From NCBI GenBank assembly GCA_002307065.1, contig DBTN01000010.1:1-50302 (forward strand): a stretch of DNA of 50,302 bases, read 5' to 3'. The notes below the pieces were generated by a model. It saw only the letters and a list, made by a program, of their open reading frames with translations, was not told where the DNA came from and ran no database searches. Below, piece after piece: positions 22,847 through 31,378 of this stretch (positions within the stretch are counted from its first letter, which is position 1; every line of letters starts with the position of its first letter). The stretch is from Akkermansiaceae bacterium UBA1315 (GTDB taxonomy: Bacteria > Verrucomicrobiota > Verrucomicrobiia > Verrucomicrobiales > Akkermansiaceae). A program made the translations under genes and the position numbers.

Positions 22847-23247
22847 TGTTCTGCCTCGACACCAACATATGGTCCTATCTTCTACGAACTCCCAACGAAG
22901 TCTTAGTTCGTAAAATTAACGCGTGTCGTACTCCCGATATCTGCCTGACAGATCTGATCCGGGGCGAATTGCTGTTCGGCGCGAAGAGAAGTTCACACGC
23001 AGAGTTTTTAACATCTCGAATCGAAGACCTTCTCGCGCCGTATTCGATTCTTCCATTTGATCGGATCGCTGCGGAACACTATGCCGATATCCGAATGAAT
23101 TTCGAAAAATCCGGAAATCTTCTGAGCCCAAATGATTTGATCATCGCGGCGACGGTTCGGGCTGCGAATGCAACGCTCATCACCGCAAATTTTCGCGAAT
23201 TCTCACGTATTCCCGGTTTACGCTGTGAAGACTGGACGACAGCTTGA
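22846..23247 (+). CDS. PIN-domain toxin (VapC-like ribonuclease)
   Basis: A 133-residue PIN protein. The first acidic residue is in 'CLDTNIWSYLL', the second Glu in 'DLIRGELLFGA', and the later acids in 'SPNDLIIAATVRAANATLITANFREFSRIPGL', the standard VapC arrangement of four acidic residues holding Mg2+. VapC toxins cleave tRNAs or rRNA. All expected catalytic positions appear intact. It begins inside the antitoxin stop codon and ends 17 bp before prfA. Whether it still functions is unknown. Confidence 0.88.
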   Translation: MFCLDTNIWSYLLRTPNEVLVRKINACRTPDICLTDLIRGELLFGAKRSSHAEFLTSRIEDLLAPYSILPFDRIAAEHYADIRMNFEKSGNLLSPNDLIIAATVRAANATLITANFREFSRIPGLRCEDWTTA

Positions 23248-23264
23248 TCATTCTTCCCATTCCC

Positions 23265-24338
23265 ATGGATTATTCTTCTCTCATTCAAAAACGCCGTATC
23301 CGCTTCGCCGAATTGGAAGAAGCGGTGGGCGATCCCGAGCTTTTTTCGAATCCGAAACGGGCGACGGAAATTCTTCGCGAACACCGAAATTTGAAACACT
23401 CTCTGGATCTTTGGGAAAATTTGGAGACGGCCAAGCGCCAGCTCGCGGACAATCAGGAGCTTTCAAAATCGGATGATCCAGATTTCGCCGAAATGGCTGC
23501 TGAAGAAATACCGGTTCTGGAAAACACCATCGAACGCCTCGCAGGCGAACTCCAATATGCGCTGCTTCCCGCCGATCCGAATGAAGATCGTGACGCCCTT
23601 GTGGAAATCCGAGCCGGGGCTGGCGGCGATGAAGCCTCACTCTTCGCGGCGGAACTGATGCGGATGTATCAGCGCTACTCCGAGGCCCGCGGATGGAAGG
23701 CCGAACACCTCGAAAGCAGCCCTTCGGAAGTCGGCGGATTTAAAGAAGTCATCCTCAAAATCACCGGCGACGAAGTGTTTCGTTTCCTCAAGTACGAATC
23801 CGGCGTTCACCGGGTCCAGCGCGTTCCGTCAACGGAAACTCAAGGCCGGGTTCACACCTCGACCGTCACCGTCGCGGTTTTGCCCGAAGCCGAGGAGGTC
23901 GACATCGAAATCCGCCAAGAAGACCTTCGCATCGAAGTCTGCCGCGCGGGCGGAGCCGGTGGCCAGCACGTCAACCGGACCGAATCCGCCGTGCAAATTT
24001 TTCACCTTCCAACCGGGACCTACGTTCGTTGTGAAGACGGCCGCTCACAGACGAAAAATAAAGAGATGGCACTGCAGATTCTCCGGTCGAAACTCTACGA
24101 GAAAAAAATGCGCGATCAACAAGCCGCCTATTCCGAACATCGCCGCTCGCTGATCGGTTCGGGCGACCGTTCGGAAAAAATCCGCACTTACAATTTTCCA
24201 CAGTCCCGCATCACCGACCACCGAATTGGCTACACGTCTCACAATCTTGCCGGCGTCATCGCCGGAGATCTCACCGAATTTACCAACGAATTGCAAAAAA
24301 CCGAAATGGAAGAACGCCTCGCGGAGGCAGGACTTTAA
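23265..24338 (+). CDS. prfA: Peptide chain release factor 1
   Basis: RF1 recognises UAA and UAG stop codons. The 357-residue protein has the PxT tripeptide region as PST at residues 188-190 in 'RVPSTETQGRVHTS' and the GGQ motif at 232-234 in 'RAGGAGGQHVNRTESA', whose Gln is a methylation site in other bacteria. The PxT (not SPF) motif identifies RF1 rather than RF2. ATG 23265 gives the standard N-terminus (MDYSSLIQKR). It sits 17 bp after the VapC-like toxin; no prmC follows. No Shine-Dalgarno-like sequence is visible upstream. Confidence 0.96.
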   Translation: MDYSSLIQKRRIRFAELEEAVGDPELFSNPKRATEILREHRNLKHSLDLWENLETAKRQLADNQELSKSDDPDFAEMAAEEIPVLENTIERLAGELQYALLPADPNEDRDALVEIRAGAGGDEASLFAAELMRMYQRYSEARGWKAEHLESSPSEVGGFKEVILKITGDEVFRFLKYESGVHRVQRVPSTETQGRVHTSTVTVAVLPEAEEVDIEIRQEDLRIEVCRAGGAGGQHVNRTESAVQIFHLPTGTYVRCEDGRSQTKNKEMALQILRSKLYEKKMRDQQAAYSEHRRSLIGSGDRSEKIRTYNFPQSRITDHRIGYTSHNLAGVIAGDLTEFTNELQKTEMEERLAEAGL

Positions 24339-24443
24339 CGATTTAGCCGATTTCCCGTAAAAAATCCGTGCCTCCGGCGGTAAAATTGGCCTGAATCGAA
24401 ATGGAACATAGGTCCTGACGCCTTTTCTCAACGACTTTTCTAA

Positions 24444-26588
24444 ATGTCCTCTTCATCCAACCAAATCCTTCACCCGGAGCGCCTCCCGAAATCAGGCGCA
24501 TTGGTCATCCCTTCCCGTCTTGATCACCCACAACTTCTCCAACTTGAAAAACTCTTCTCAGGTCGGAAAATCACTTGGCTGATCGAGGAAAAGGCCCATT
24601 ACAACGCCCAGATTCACAGCCATCTGGAAAAATCCGGTTCCGGTTCGATGTTCGCCGCCAGCGACGCCGCACCTGCCGCTGCGGGCGAACAACTCAAGCC
24701 CGCGATCGCCGACGGTGGCGTCCTGATTTATGTCCCCGGCACCGCCAAGGCCCGTAAAGCCACAACTCTCCACATTCCGACGAGCCACCTCAAGGCGCTC
24801 TGCGCTTTCGGACTTCCGGTCGTTCCAATCGCCGTCGATTGCCCGCGCGAATCCGGCCTTTCCACTGAAAATCCCTCTTCGCTGCCAGCGGCGGTACTCG
24901 CGATCGGCCAGTTGATTCCGGCCGACCAAATCAGCCTGCCGCTTTACCAGCAGCGCGTGTTTGAGGCGGCCGAAGAGGCGTTTTCATCCCGGTCTTTGTT
25001 TAAAAGTTCTTTAGCCATGGTTTTACTCCAGGGGCTCAAGAAACACTCGAAAAATAAAGTTCTCGATGGCTCCGACGATTCGGAACTGACCTATGACAAG
25101 GTCCTGGCGGCAGCGATTGTGTTTTCGAAATTTATCAAAGAAGAGACGGATCAGCCGCGCGTCGCGATCGTTCTTCCACCTGGCAAGGCTGGCCTGATTG
25201 CGAATCTGGCCGTTCTTTTCGCCGGAAAAATTCCCGTCAATCTCAACTTCACCGGCGGCCACGAGGCGATCAAGTCCTCGATTCGCCAAGCCGGCGTCGA
25301 CCGGTTTATCACCGCAGATCCGTTTGTGAGGAAAGTTTCCTCGTTCCCATGGCCGCCCAACCGCGACCTGATCTTCATCGAACGCGTCCTGCCGACTCTG
25401 AAAAAGAAGATCGTGAAATGGGCGATCGTTTCGAAAATCCTGCCCGCTGCGGTGCTCGGCAGCCTGCTCGGTTTGAACAAACGTCGGGGCGAAGATGAAG
25501 CGCTCTTGCTTTTCACATCCGGTTCTTCCGGCGAGCCAAAAGGCGTCGCGCTGAGTCATCGAAACGTGTTGGCAAACGTCTGCCAATTCGCGACCCGTCT
25601 GAACCTCGAGTCAGGTTCCGCAATCCTCGGTTCGTTGCCGCTTTTCCACTCGTTCGGATGCACGGTGACGCTGTGGTTCCCGGTCATCGAAGGCATCAAC
25701 CTCGTCACTTATCCCAGCCCGCTCGATACCAAAAGACTCGCGGAATTGATCGCACTCCATCAGGTGAATATCCTGCTCGCCACGCCGACCTTCCTTCGTG
25801 GTTACATGAAACGGGTCGAACCTGCCCAGCTTGCTTCGCTGAAACTCGTCGTTACCGGGGCGGAAAAACTGCCGATGTCTCTGGCGGATGCGTTCGAAGC
25901 GAAATTCAAAATCCGACCGCTGGAAGGTTACGGACTCACCGAAACCTCACCGGCGACCAACGTCAATCTACCGACGCCGCAACCGGTTGCCGATACGGTG
26001 ATTCTTGAAGCCTCGCGAAATGGATCCGTCGGCCAGTTATTACCCGGTTTGGCAATCAAACTGACCGATCCCGCCACCGATCAAAACGTTCCATTGAACC
26101 AACAAGGCATCATTTGGTTCAAAGGTTCCAACGTCTTTTCCGGTTACCTCAACAATCCCAAAAAATCCGAAGAAGTCCTCAGCGACGGCTGGTTCCGGAC
26201 GGGAGATGTCGGCAGAGTCGATGAAGATGGATTTCTTTACATCGAAGGCCGCCTTTCCCGTTTCTCAAAAATCGCCGGAGAAATGGTTCCTCACGAAACC
26301 GTCGAAGCCGCGATCGCCAAAGCGCTGGGTCTCGATTCCGAAGCCGAACGGAAAATCGCCATCGTCGGCGTCCCGGACGAACAAAAAGGCGAAGCGATTC
26401 TTTTACTCTCCACCATTTCCGGTCCTGCGCTCGAACAGGAATGCATCGATCTGCGATACAAGCTGCTCGACGAAGGGCTTTCTTCGCTGTGGTGCCCGAA
26501 ACAAATCATCGCCGTGCCGGAAATCCCGGTCCTGGCTTCCGGTAAGCTCGACATTAAATCGTGCGAATTACTTGCTCAGAAGCGCTAA
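24444..26588 (+). CDS. AMP-binding acyl-ACP/acyl-CoA synthetase, Aas-like
   Basis: A 714-residue adenylate-forming enzyme. Residues about 200-714 are the AMP-binding domain: the ATP loop 'LLFTSGSSGEPKGVALSHRN', 'PLFHSFGCTVTLWFP', 'VVTGAEKLP', 'EGYGLTETSPATNVN' and 'GWFRTGDVGRVDEDGFLYIEGR'. These match the acyl-ACP synthetase half of Aas, which re-acylates lysophospholipids together with an acyltransferase domain. The N-terminal 190 residues are acyltransferase-like at best and lack an obvious HX4D motif, so the acyltransferase function may be lost. Substrate likely a long-chain fatty acid. It starts 105 bp after prfA and ends 24 bp before trpA. Confidence 0.8.
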   Translation: MSSSSNQILHPERLPKSGALVIPSRLDHPQLLQLEKLFSGRKITWLIEEKAHYNAQIHSHLEKSGSGSMFAASDAAPAAAGEQLKPAIADGGVLIYVPGTAKARKATTLHIPTSHLKALCAFGLPVVPIAVDCPRESGLSTENPSSLPAAVLAIGQLIPADQISLPLYQQRVFEAAEEAFSSRSLFKSSLAMVLLQGLKKHSKNKVLDGSDDSELTYDKVLAAAIVFSKFIKEETDQPRVAIVLPPGKAGLIANLAVLFAGKIPVNLNFTGGHEAIKSSIRQAGVDRFITADPFVRKVSSFPWPPNRDLIFIERVLPTLKKKIVKWAIVSKILPAAVLGSLLGLNKRRGEDEALLLFTSGSSGEPKGVALSHRNVLANVCQFATRLNLESGSAILGSLPLFHSFGCTVTLWFPVIEGINLVTYPSPLDTKRLAELIALHQVNILLATPTFLRGYMKRVEPAQLASLKLVVTGAEKLPMSLADAFEAKFKIRPLEGYGLTETSPATNVNLPTPQPVADTVILEASRNGSVGQLLPGLAIKLTDPATDQNVPLNQQGIIWFKGSNVFSGYLNNPKKSEEVLSDGWFRTGDVGRVDEDGFLYIEGRLSRFSKIAGEMVPHETVEAAIAKALGLDSEAERKIAIVGVPDEQKGEAILLLSTISGPALEQECIDLRYKLLDEGLSSLWCPKQIIAVPEIPVLASGKLDIKSCELLAQKR

Positions 26589-26612
26589 CCGGTTCACTGA
26601 TCTGCCCGTCCC

Positions 26613-27413
26613 ATGCCCAATCGCATTGATTCCACCTTCGCCCGTCTCCGCGAAAATCAGCAAAAAGCGTTCATCGCTTACGTCGCTGCCGGGGACCCGG
26701 ATTTCGAAACCTGCCTTGAGATTCTCAAAAACCTGGCCGACGCCGGTGCGGACATTCTCGAACTCGGCCTGCCATTTTCGGACCCGTTGGCGGACGGAAT
26801 CGTGAACCAGATGGCGGCCGATCGCGCGCTGAAATCGGGAATGACCACCCAACGGGTCATCGAATTGATCGCCCGCTTCCGCGAAACCCACGAAACCCCC
26901 ATCGTGCTTTTCACCTATCTCAATCCGATTTTCACCTACGGATTTGAGGATTTCCACCGCGACGCGGCAAAAGCCGGTGCGGATGGCATTTTGCTTCTCG
27001 ATCTTCCGCCGGAAGAAGCTGCGCTCACGACCGAGCTCGCCGGCGGCCACGGATTGAAGCACATCCGCCTCATCGCGCCGACTTCTCCGCAAGACCGAAT
27101 CAAACTTCTCGCCGAGTCCGCCGAGGGTTTCATCTACGCCCTTTCCCGTACCGGGGTGACCGGCTCCCACGGCGCGCCTTCGGCAAATATTGCGGCTCAA
27201 GTTGCCAATATCAAACAGTTCACCGACGTACCGGTTTGCGTGGGCTTCGGCATCACCACGGCTGCTCAAGCTGCCTTGGTTGCAGAAGCGGCCGACGGTG
27301 TGATCGTTGGTTCCGCCATCGTCAAACAGGTCGAACTTTTCCCCGAACGTGCTGCCGCCGCTGTTCGTGAATTTACCGAACCGCTCATCGCCGCGACCAA
27401 GTCAGGATCTTGA
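26613..27413 (+). CDS. trpA: Tryptophan synthase alpha subunit
   Basis: TrpA cleaves indole-3-glycerol phosphate to indole, passed through a tunnel to TrpB. The 266-residue protein has the acid Glu50 in 'DILELGLPFSDPLADG' and Asp61 in the same block, followed by 'LFTYLNPIFTYG', 'ADGILLLDLPPEEA', 'LSRTGVTGSHG' and 'VCVGFGITTAAQ', with phosphate-loop Gly residues. No trpB or other trp gene is adjacent, so the operon is split here. It is followed 31 bp later by a toxin-antitoxin module. Confidence 0.95.
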   Translation: MPNRIDSTFARLRENQQKAFIAYVAAGDPDFETCLEILKNLADAGADILELGLPFSDPLADGIVNQMAADRALKSGMTTQRVIELIARFRETHETPIVLFTYLNPIFTYGFEDFHRDAAKAGADGILLLDLPPEEAALTTELAGGHGLKHIRLIAPTSPQDRIKLLAESAEGFIYALSRTGVTGSHGAPSANIAAQVANIKQFTDVPVCVGFGITTAAQAALVAEAADGVIVGSAIVKQVELFPERAAAAVREFTEPLIAATKSGS

Positions 27414-27415
27414 CC

Positions 27416-27445
27416 TGCCTACACTTTCCAGTTAATGTGCAGGCA
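27416..27445. promoter_or_regulatory. Candidate operator of the second VapBC-like module
   Basis: TGCCTACAC (27416-27424) and GTGCAGGCA (27437-27445) form an inverted repeat with one mismatch across 12 bp. The right arm ends at the first base of the antitoxin ATG. The position fits autorepression. Confidence 0.5.
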
Positions 27446-27693
27446 TGGCTGGAAAGCAGTATACCATCCGTGGCATTCCGGAGGAATTAGACTCGGTTCT
27501 GCGGGAGGAAGCGACGCGCTACGGAAAGAGCATGAATGCGTTGCTGATCGATAAGTTGACGGAAGCTTGTAGCATCGCGGACAAACCGAAAACCAACGGG
27601 TTGGAAATTTTTTCCGGCTGCATGAAACCCGATCCCGAACTCGAAGCCGCTTTGTGGGAGCAGCGTGTGGTGGATCCTCGCGACTGGGAATGA
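27445..27693 (+). CDS. RHH-type antitoxin of the second VapBC-like pair
   Basis: An 82-residue protein: 'KQYTIRGIPEELDSVLREEATRYGKSMNALLIDKLTEAC' is an Arc/FitA-like ribbon-helix-helix domain (strand YTIRGIP, then two helices). The C-terminal half ('LEIFSGCMKPDPELEAALWEQRVVDPRDW') would bind the toxin. TGA 27691-27693 is followed at once by GTGATG of the toxin. It differs clearly from the antitoxin at 22610, so the two modules are not duplicates. Confidence 0.82.
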   Translation: MAGKQYTIRGIPEELDSVLREEATRYGKSMNALLIDKLTEACSIADKPKTNGLEIFSGCMKPDPELEAALWEQRVVDPRDWE

Positions 27694-27696
27694 GTG

Positions 27697-28083
27697 ATGG
27701 AGATTTTACTCGATACCAACGCCTACAGTCGGTTTATCACTTTTAGAGAGTGGGAGACGACGATCTCCGAGGCCAGCCACGTTTATCTCCCTCTCATCGC
27801 AGTCGCGGAGCTCAGAGCCGGATTCTTGAAAGGAACTCGGACTGCCGCGAATGAGAAAACACTTCGGGATTTCTGCGATCAAAAAAAGGTTTCTATACTA
27901 AGTCCGGACCTGCCGACGTCATTTCAGTACGCCGCCATTTACCATCATCTCCGGCTAACTGGCCATTCCATACCGGTCAACGATCTCTGGATCGCCGCCC
28001 TCGCCATCCAACACGGACTTTGGCTTTGCACTTCGGACGCGCACTTCGATGCAATCCCGCAGTTGCTCCGCGTCACCTCTTGA
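27697..28083 (+). CDS. PIN-domain toxin (VapC-like ribonuclease)
   Basis: A 128-residue PIN protein. Active-site acids: Asp in 'ILLDTNAYSRF', Glu in 'IAVAELRAGFL', Asp in 'IPVNDLWIAALAIQHGLWLCTSDAHFDAI'. The VNDLWIAA block and late TSDAHF are typical of VapC-type toxins. It is likely an RNA endonuclease. ATG 27697 is used; a GTG immediately before it (27694) is an alternative. The C-terminus runs to 30 bp before dapF, and the following reading frame is unrelated. Confidence 0.87.
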   Translation: MEILLDTNAYSRFITFREWETTISEASHVYLPLIAVAELRAGFLKGTRTAANEKTLRDFCDQKKVSILSPDLPTSFQYAAIYHHLRLTGHSIPVNDLWIAALAIQHGLWLCTSDAHFDAIPQLLRVTS

Positions 28084-28113
28084 CTCCGGCCACCGAATCC
28101 CGATTCTTCCGCC

Positions 28114-28926
28114 ATGCTTCTTCACTTTTTTAAAATGAACGGTTCCGGAAACGACTTCATCATCGTCGATAACCGTGACCTTTCGATCGACCTCGATTCC
28201 GATACGATCGCCGCCCTTTGTGACCGCCACCGTGGCATCGGCGCGGATGGATTGCTGGCCGTCGAACCGGCACAAAAAGGCGCGGATTTCCGTTTCCGTT
28301 ATTACAATGCCGATGGTGGTGAGGCCGAAATGTGCGGCAATGGCGCTCGTTGCTTTGGCCGTTTCACCGCACATCTCGGCGAGATCGTGCTGAAAAAAGT
28401 CCATTTCGAAACCATGGTCGGCACCCTCACCGCAGAAATGATCGGTGAAAATGTGAAGATCGCGATGTCCGTCCCGACCGATCTGAGACTGAATACCGGC
28501 ACCCGCGTTCCCGGACTCGATTCGGACCTTCATTTCATCAATACCGGTGTCCCGCACGTCGTCGCATTCGTGGAAAACATTGATGACGTTGATGTCTTCA
28601 ATCACGGTCGTGAAATCCGCGAACACACCGATTTCGCCCCCGCCGGCACCAACGCAAACTTTGCCGCCGTTCTCGCTCCCGATCACATCGCCATCCGCAC
28701 CTATGAGCGCGGCGTCGAAGACGAAACGCTCGCCTGCGGAACCGGCATGGTCGCCTCCGCGCTCGTTCATCACCTTCTCACCGGTGCTCCATCCCCGATC
28801 AAAGTCGACGTCGAAGGCGGAGATACTTTGGAAATCGGATTTGAAAAAACCGGTGACAACGAATTCAAAAACGTGACTTTAACCGGCCCGGCGGATTTTG
28901 TTTTCGAAGGCGAGATCGATATTTGA
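28114..28926 (+). CDS. dapF: Diaminopimelate epimerase
   Basis: DapF interconverts LL- and meso-diaminopimelate for lysine and peptidoglycan without a cofactor. The 270-residue protein carries both catalytic cysteines, Cys74 in 'GEAEMCGNGARCFGRF' and Cys208 in 'DETLACGTGMVASAL', plus the N-terminal 'FFKMNGSGNDFIIVDNRD' and 'INTGVPHVV'. A structured intergenic stretch and then dapA follow on the same strand, so the two lysine-pathway genes are linked though not tightly. Confidence 0.96.
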   Translation: MLLHFFKMNGSGNDFIIVDNRDLSIDLDSDTIAALCDRHRGIGADGLLAVEPAQKGADFRFRYYNADGGEAEMCGNGARCFGRFTAHLGEIVLKKVHFETMVGTLTAEMIGENVKIAMSVPTDLRLNTGTRVPGLDSDLHFINTGVPHVVAFVENIDDVDVFNHGREIREHTDFAPAGTNANFAAVLAPDHIAIRTYERGVEDETLACGTGMVASALVHHLLTGAPSPIKVDVEGGDTLEIGFEKTGDNEFKNVTLTGPADFVFEGEIDI

Positions 28927-29284
28927 CAATTGATTCTCTCTTAACAACTTGTTAACCTTCTGCGCCCACAAGAGCGGGAGGTTGACACCGAGGAGTCACA
29001 AGACGAGAAACCGGATTATTTATCGGTTTTAAGTCTGGAGTGGTGCCCGGCTGACTCAGAAAGTGAGCCGGTGCCTTTGGAGGGCTTTGGCTCACTGCGG
29101 GGCTGTTATTCTGACGGTCAGGTTTACCAGTAGGAACTTCGCAGATAGACATATCGCTGGCGATTTCCCGTCCGACTCGGCGGACGTTCGCATTCCCTAC
29201 CGGTTGCCACCGGTTTAAGAAATTTGCATTTCCGCAGGATACGGATTGGACCTTCGCGATTTGCCGTCCATGCTCTGCCCAGCC
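28927..29284 (+). other. Intergenic region dapF-dapA with multiple RNA hairpins (candidate ncRNA or leader)
   Basis: No credible ORF in 358 bp, but dense potential RNA structure. AACCTTCTGC (28954-28963) pairs along ten positions, with two G-U pairs, with GCGGGAGGTT (28974-28983). AAACCG and CGGTTT flank an A/T-rich loop near 29010-29035, nested in AGAC/GTCT. CCGGCT (29047-29052) can pair with AGCCGG (29066-29071); alternatively GTGAGCC (29063-29069) can pair with GGCTCAC (29089-29095), and the two pairings exclude each other. CGTCCG/CGGACG (29169-29186) forms a last stem. A TTGACA at 28923-28928 overlaps the dapF stop. I compared it by eye with lysine riboswitch, SRP RNA and 6S RNA features and could not make a match. 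Confidence 0.45.
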
Positions 29285-30166
29285 ATGAGCTTTTCCGGCA
29301 CCTATACCGCTTTAATCACTCCGTTTCGAGATGGAAACATCGACGTTCCCGCTTTTCAGTCACTCATCGAACGCCAAATCGCGGCCGGGGTAACCGGCAT
29401 CGTGCCGGTGGGCACGACGGGTGAATCACCGACGCTTGATACGGACGAACACATCGAAGTCATCCGTCTCGCCGTGGAATTCGCCGCCGGGCGCTGCGAA
29501 GTCCTCGCGGGAACCGGTGCGAACGCCACTGCCGAAGCGATCGAACTCACCGAAGCCGCAGAGGAACTCGGCGCAACCGGTAGCCTTCAAGTTTGCCCGT
29601 ATTACAACAAGCCATCCCAAGAAGGCCTGTATCTCCATTTCAAAGCGATCGCCGAATCGACGTCGTTACCGATCATGCTCTACAGCGTCCCCGGTCGCTC
29701 CAGCATCGACATCGCCCCGGAAACCGCCGCACGCCTCGCCGCCGACTGCCCGACGATCACCGCGATCAAAGAAGCCAGTGGTTCCGCCGATCGCGTGAAC
29801 CAGCTCGTCAACGCCGTGCCTGCCGGTTTCAACGTTCTTTGCGGTGACGACTCCCTGACCCTTCCGTTTATTTCCTGTGGAGCAAAAGGTGTCGTCTCCG
29901 TCGCCGGAAACCTGATTCCGGAAATCATGGTGAAGCTCGTTAACGCCTGCCTCGCTGGAAATTTCGCCGAAGCACTTTCCATTCAAAAGCAATATTACCC
30001 GCTGATGCGCGGCCTGATGTCGCTCGACGTCAACCCGGTTCCGATCAAATCCGCTGTCGCCCTCCAAGGCCACTGCACCTCCGAATTCCGCCTGCCGCTC
30101 ACCAACCTCAGCGACTCCGCAGCCGCTCAGCTCAAAACCCTGCTCACCTCCTACCATCTCCTCTAA
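29285..30166 (+). CDS. dapA: 4-hydroxy-tetrahydrodipicolinate synthase
   Basis: DapA condenses aspartate semialdehyde with pyruvate, the entry of the lysine/diaminopimelate branch. The 293-residue TIM barrel begins MSFSGTYTALITPF; 'GIVPVGTTGESPTL' is the signature, Tyr133 lies in 'MLYSVPGRSS' and the Schiff-base Lys162 in 'ITAIKEASG', all at the expected spacing. ATG 29285 is preferred over in-frame upstream starts (TTG 29246, ATG 29270). The structured region upstream may influence its expression. Confidence 0.95.
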   Translation: MSFSGTYTALITPFRDGNIDVPAFQSLIERQIAAGVTGIVPVGTTGESPTLDTDEHIEVIRLAVEFAAGRCEVLAGTGANATAEAIELTEAAEELGATGSLQVCPYYNKPSQEGLYLHFKAIAESTSLPIMLYSVPGRSSIDIAPETAARLAADCPTITAIKEASGSADRVNQLVNAVPAGFNVLCGDDSLTLPFISCGAKGVVSVAGNLIPEIMVKLVNACLAGNFAEALSIQKQYYPLMRGLMSLDVNPVPIKSAVALQGHCTSEFRLPLTNLSDSAAAQLKTLLTSYHLL

Positions 30167-30213
30167 CCGGTTACCCAATAACTTTTAACCGATAACTTTT
30201 AACTTTCCCCACC

Positions 30214-31278
30214 ATGCCTAAACTTTTCATTCCCGGACCTATCGACGTTTCCAAGGAAACCTTCGCCGCCATGAGCCAGCCCATGATCGGCCACCGCGGC
30301 AGCGAATTCGAAGCACTCTACGCGTCACTCCAACCTGGACTCAAAGAACTGGCTGGCACCACTCGCCCGGTGTTCCTTTCGACCTCCTCGGCTTGGGGCG
30401 TAATGGAAGCCTCGCTGCGCAACCTCGGCGGGAAAAAAGTGCTCAATCTTTGCAACGGCGCGTTCTCGGACAAGTGGTTCGACGTTTCGAAAAAGATCGG
30501 GCTCGACGCTGACAAGATCCAGGTCGAATGGGGCCAAACCATCGATCCCGAAGCCGTTCGTGCCAAACTTTCCGAAGGTGGATTTGACCTCGTCACGCTC
30601 ATCCACAATGAAACGTCGACCGGTGTGATGGCCGATCTCGAAGGCATTGCCAAGGTCGTGAAATCCTTCCCGGGAGTGCTTCTCATCGTCGATTCCGTTT
30701 CGTCGTTCTCGGCCGTGCCGATCGAAATGGACAAACTCGGCATCGACGTCTTGCTCGCAGGCGTTCAAAAAGCGCTCGCTTTGCCACCCGGTCTCACGGT
30801 TTTCGCCGTGTCCGAGGACGCCATGGCCCGCGCCAAGGAAACTCCGAACCGCGGTTATTATTTCGATTTCCTCGAATTTGCCAAGAACGCCGAAGCCAAC
30901 AACACGCCATCGACACCTGCCATTTCCCTGCTCTTCGGACTTCAGCAGATTATGGAAAACATCGCTGCGGAAGGTGTATCAAACCGGTTCGCTCGCCACG
31001 CGTCGAACAACGCGATGATCCACGCATGGGGTGAAAAACACGGCTTCAAAAACTTCGCGCCCGAAGGCAACCAGTCCGTCTCCCTCACCTGCTTCGCCAC
31101 TCCGGAAAGCCTCGATCTTTCCGCCTTCATCAAGACGCTCAAAACCAAACACGGTTTTGTCATTAACGGCGGCTACGGCAAAATCAAAGGCACGACCTTC
31201 CGCATTTCCAACATGGGCAACGAAACGACCGAAACCATGCAGGAGCTGATCGATGCCATGGATGACGTCCTCGGCTGA
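30214..31278 (+). CDS. Class V aminotransferase (serine/alanine-glyoxylate type)
   Basis: A 354-residue PLP enzyme of the SGAT/AGT type: N-terminal 'FIPGPIDVSKETFAAMSQPMIGHR', 'FLSTSSAWGVMEASLRNL' contacting the PLP phosphate, 'HNETSTGVMADL', Asp160 in 'LIVDSVSSFSAVPIEMD', and the PLP-binding Lys186 in 'LLAGVQKALALPPGL'. The family transfers amino groups between alanine or serine and glyoxylate or hydroxypyruvate; some members act as phosphoserine aminotransferase substitutes. Which substrate is used here cannot be decided. It follows dapA by 47 bp and ends before a strong terminator, so dapA and this gene may share a transcript. Confidence 0.85.
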   Translation: MPKLFIPGPIDVSKETFAAMSQPMIGHRGSEFEALYASLQPGLKELAGTTRPVFLSTSSAWGVMEASLRNLGGKKVLNLCNGAFSDKWFDVSKKIGLDADKIQVEWGQTIDPEAVRAKLSEGGFDLVTLIHNETSTGVMADLEGIAKVVKSFPGVLLIVDSVSSFSAVPIEMDKLGIDVLLAGVQKALALPPGLTVFAVSEDAMARAKETPNRGYYFDFLEFAKNAEANNTPSTPAISLLFGLQQIMENIAAEGVSNRFARHASNNAMIHAWGEKHGFKNFAPEGNQSVSLTCFATPESLDLSAFIKTLKTKHGFVINGGYGKIKGTTFRISNMGNETTETMQELIDAMDDVLG

Positions 31279-31311
31279 AGCCCGGTTCAAACCAACTGGC
31301 AAACCCACTTC

Positions 31312-31356
31312 CCAAGCACGCAAACCGGTGAATCCGTTTGCGTGCTTGGCTTTCCC
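31312..31356 (+). terminator. Strong rho-independent terminator
   Basis: A perfect 14-bp stem CCAAGCACGCAAAC (31312-31325) / GTTTGCGTGCTTGG (31336-31349) with a ten-base loop containing part of an ACCGGT word, followed by CTTTCCCTT. The T-tract is interrupted. It lies 33 bp after the aminotransferase stop. Confidence 0.7.
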
Positions 31357-31378
31357 TTCGTAGAAACGGTCAGCAGCC

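Noticed and set aside
28950..29160. Lysine riboswitch, SRP RNA or 6S RNA in the dapF-dapA gap
   Set aside because: Stems exist, but the conserved loops of these RNAs that I can recall (for example GGAAGGAAGCAGCC of SRP RNA) are not present.
30164..30206. Direct repeats AACTTTTAAC before the aminotransferase gene
   Set aside because: Only about 11 bp each in an AT-rich spacer; chance similarity is plausible.
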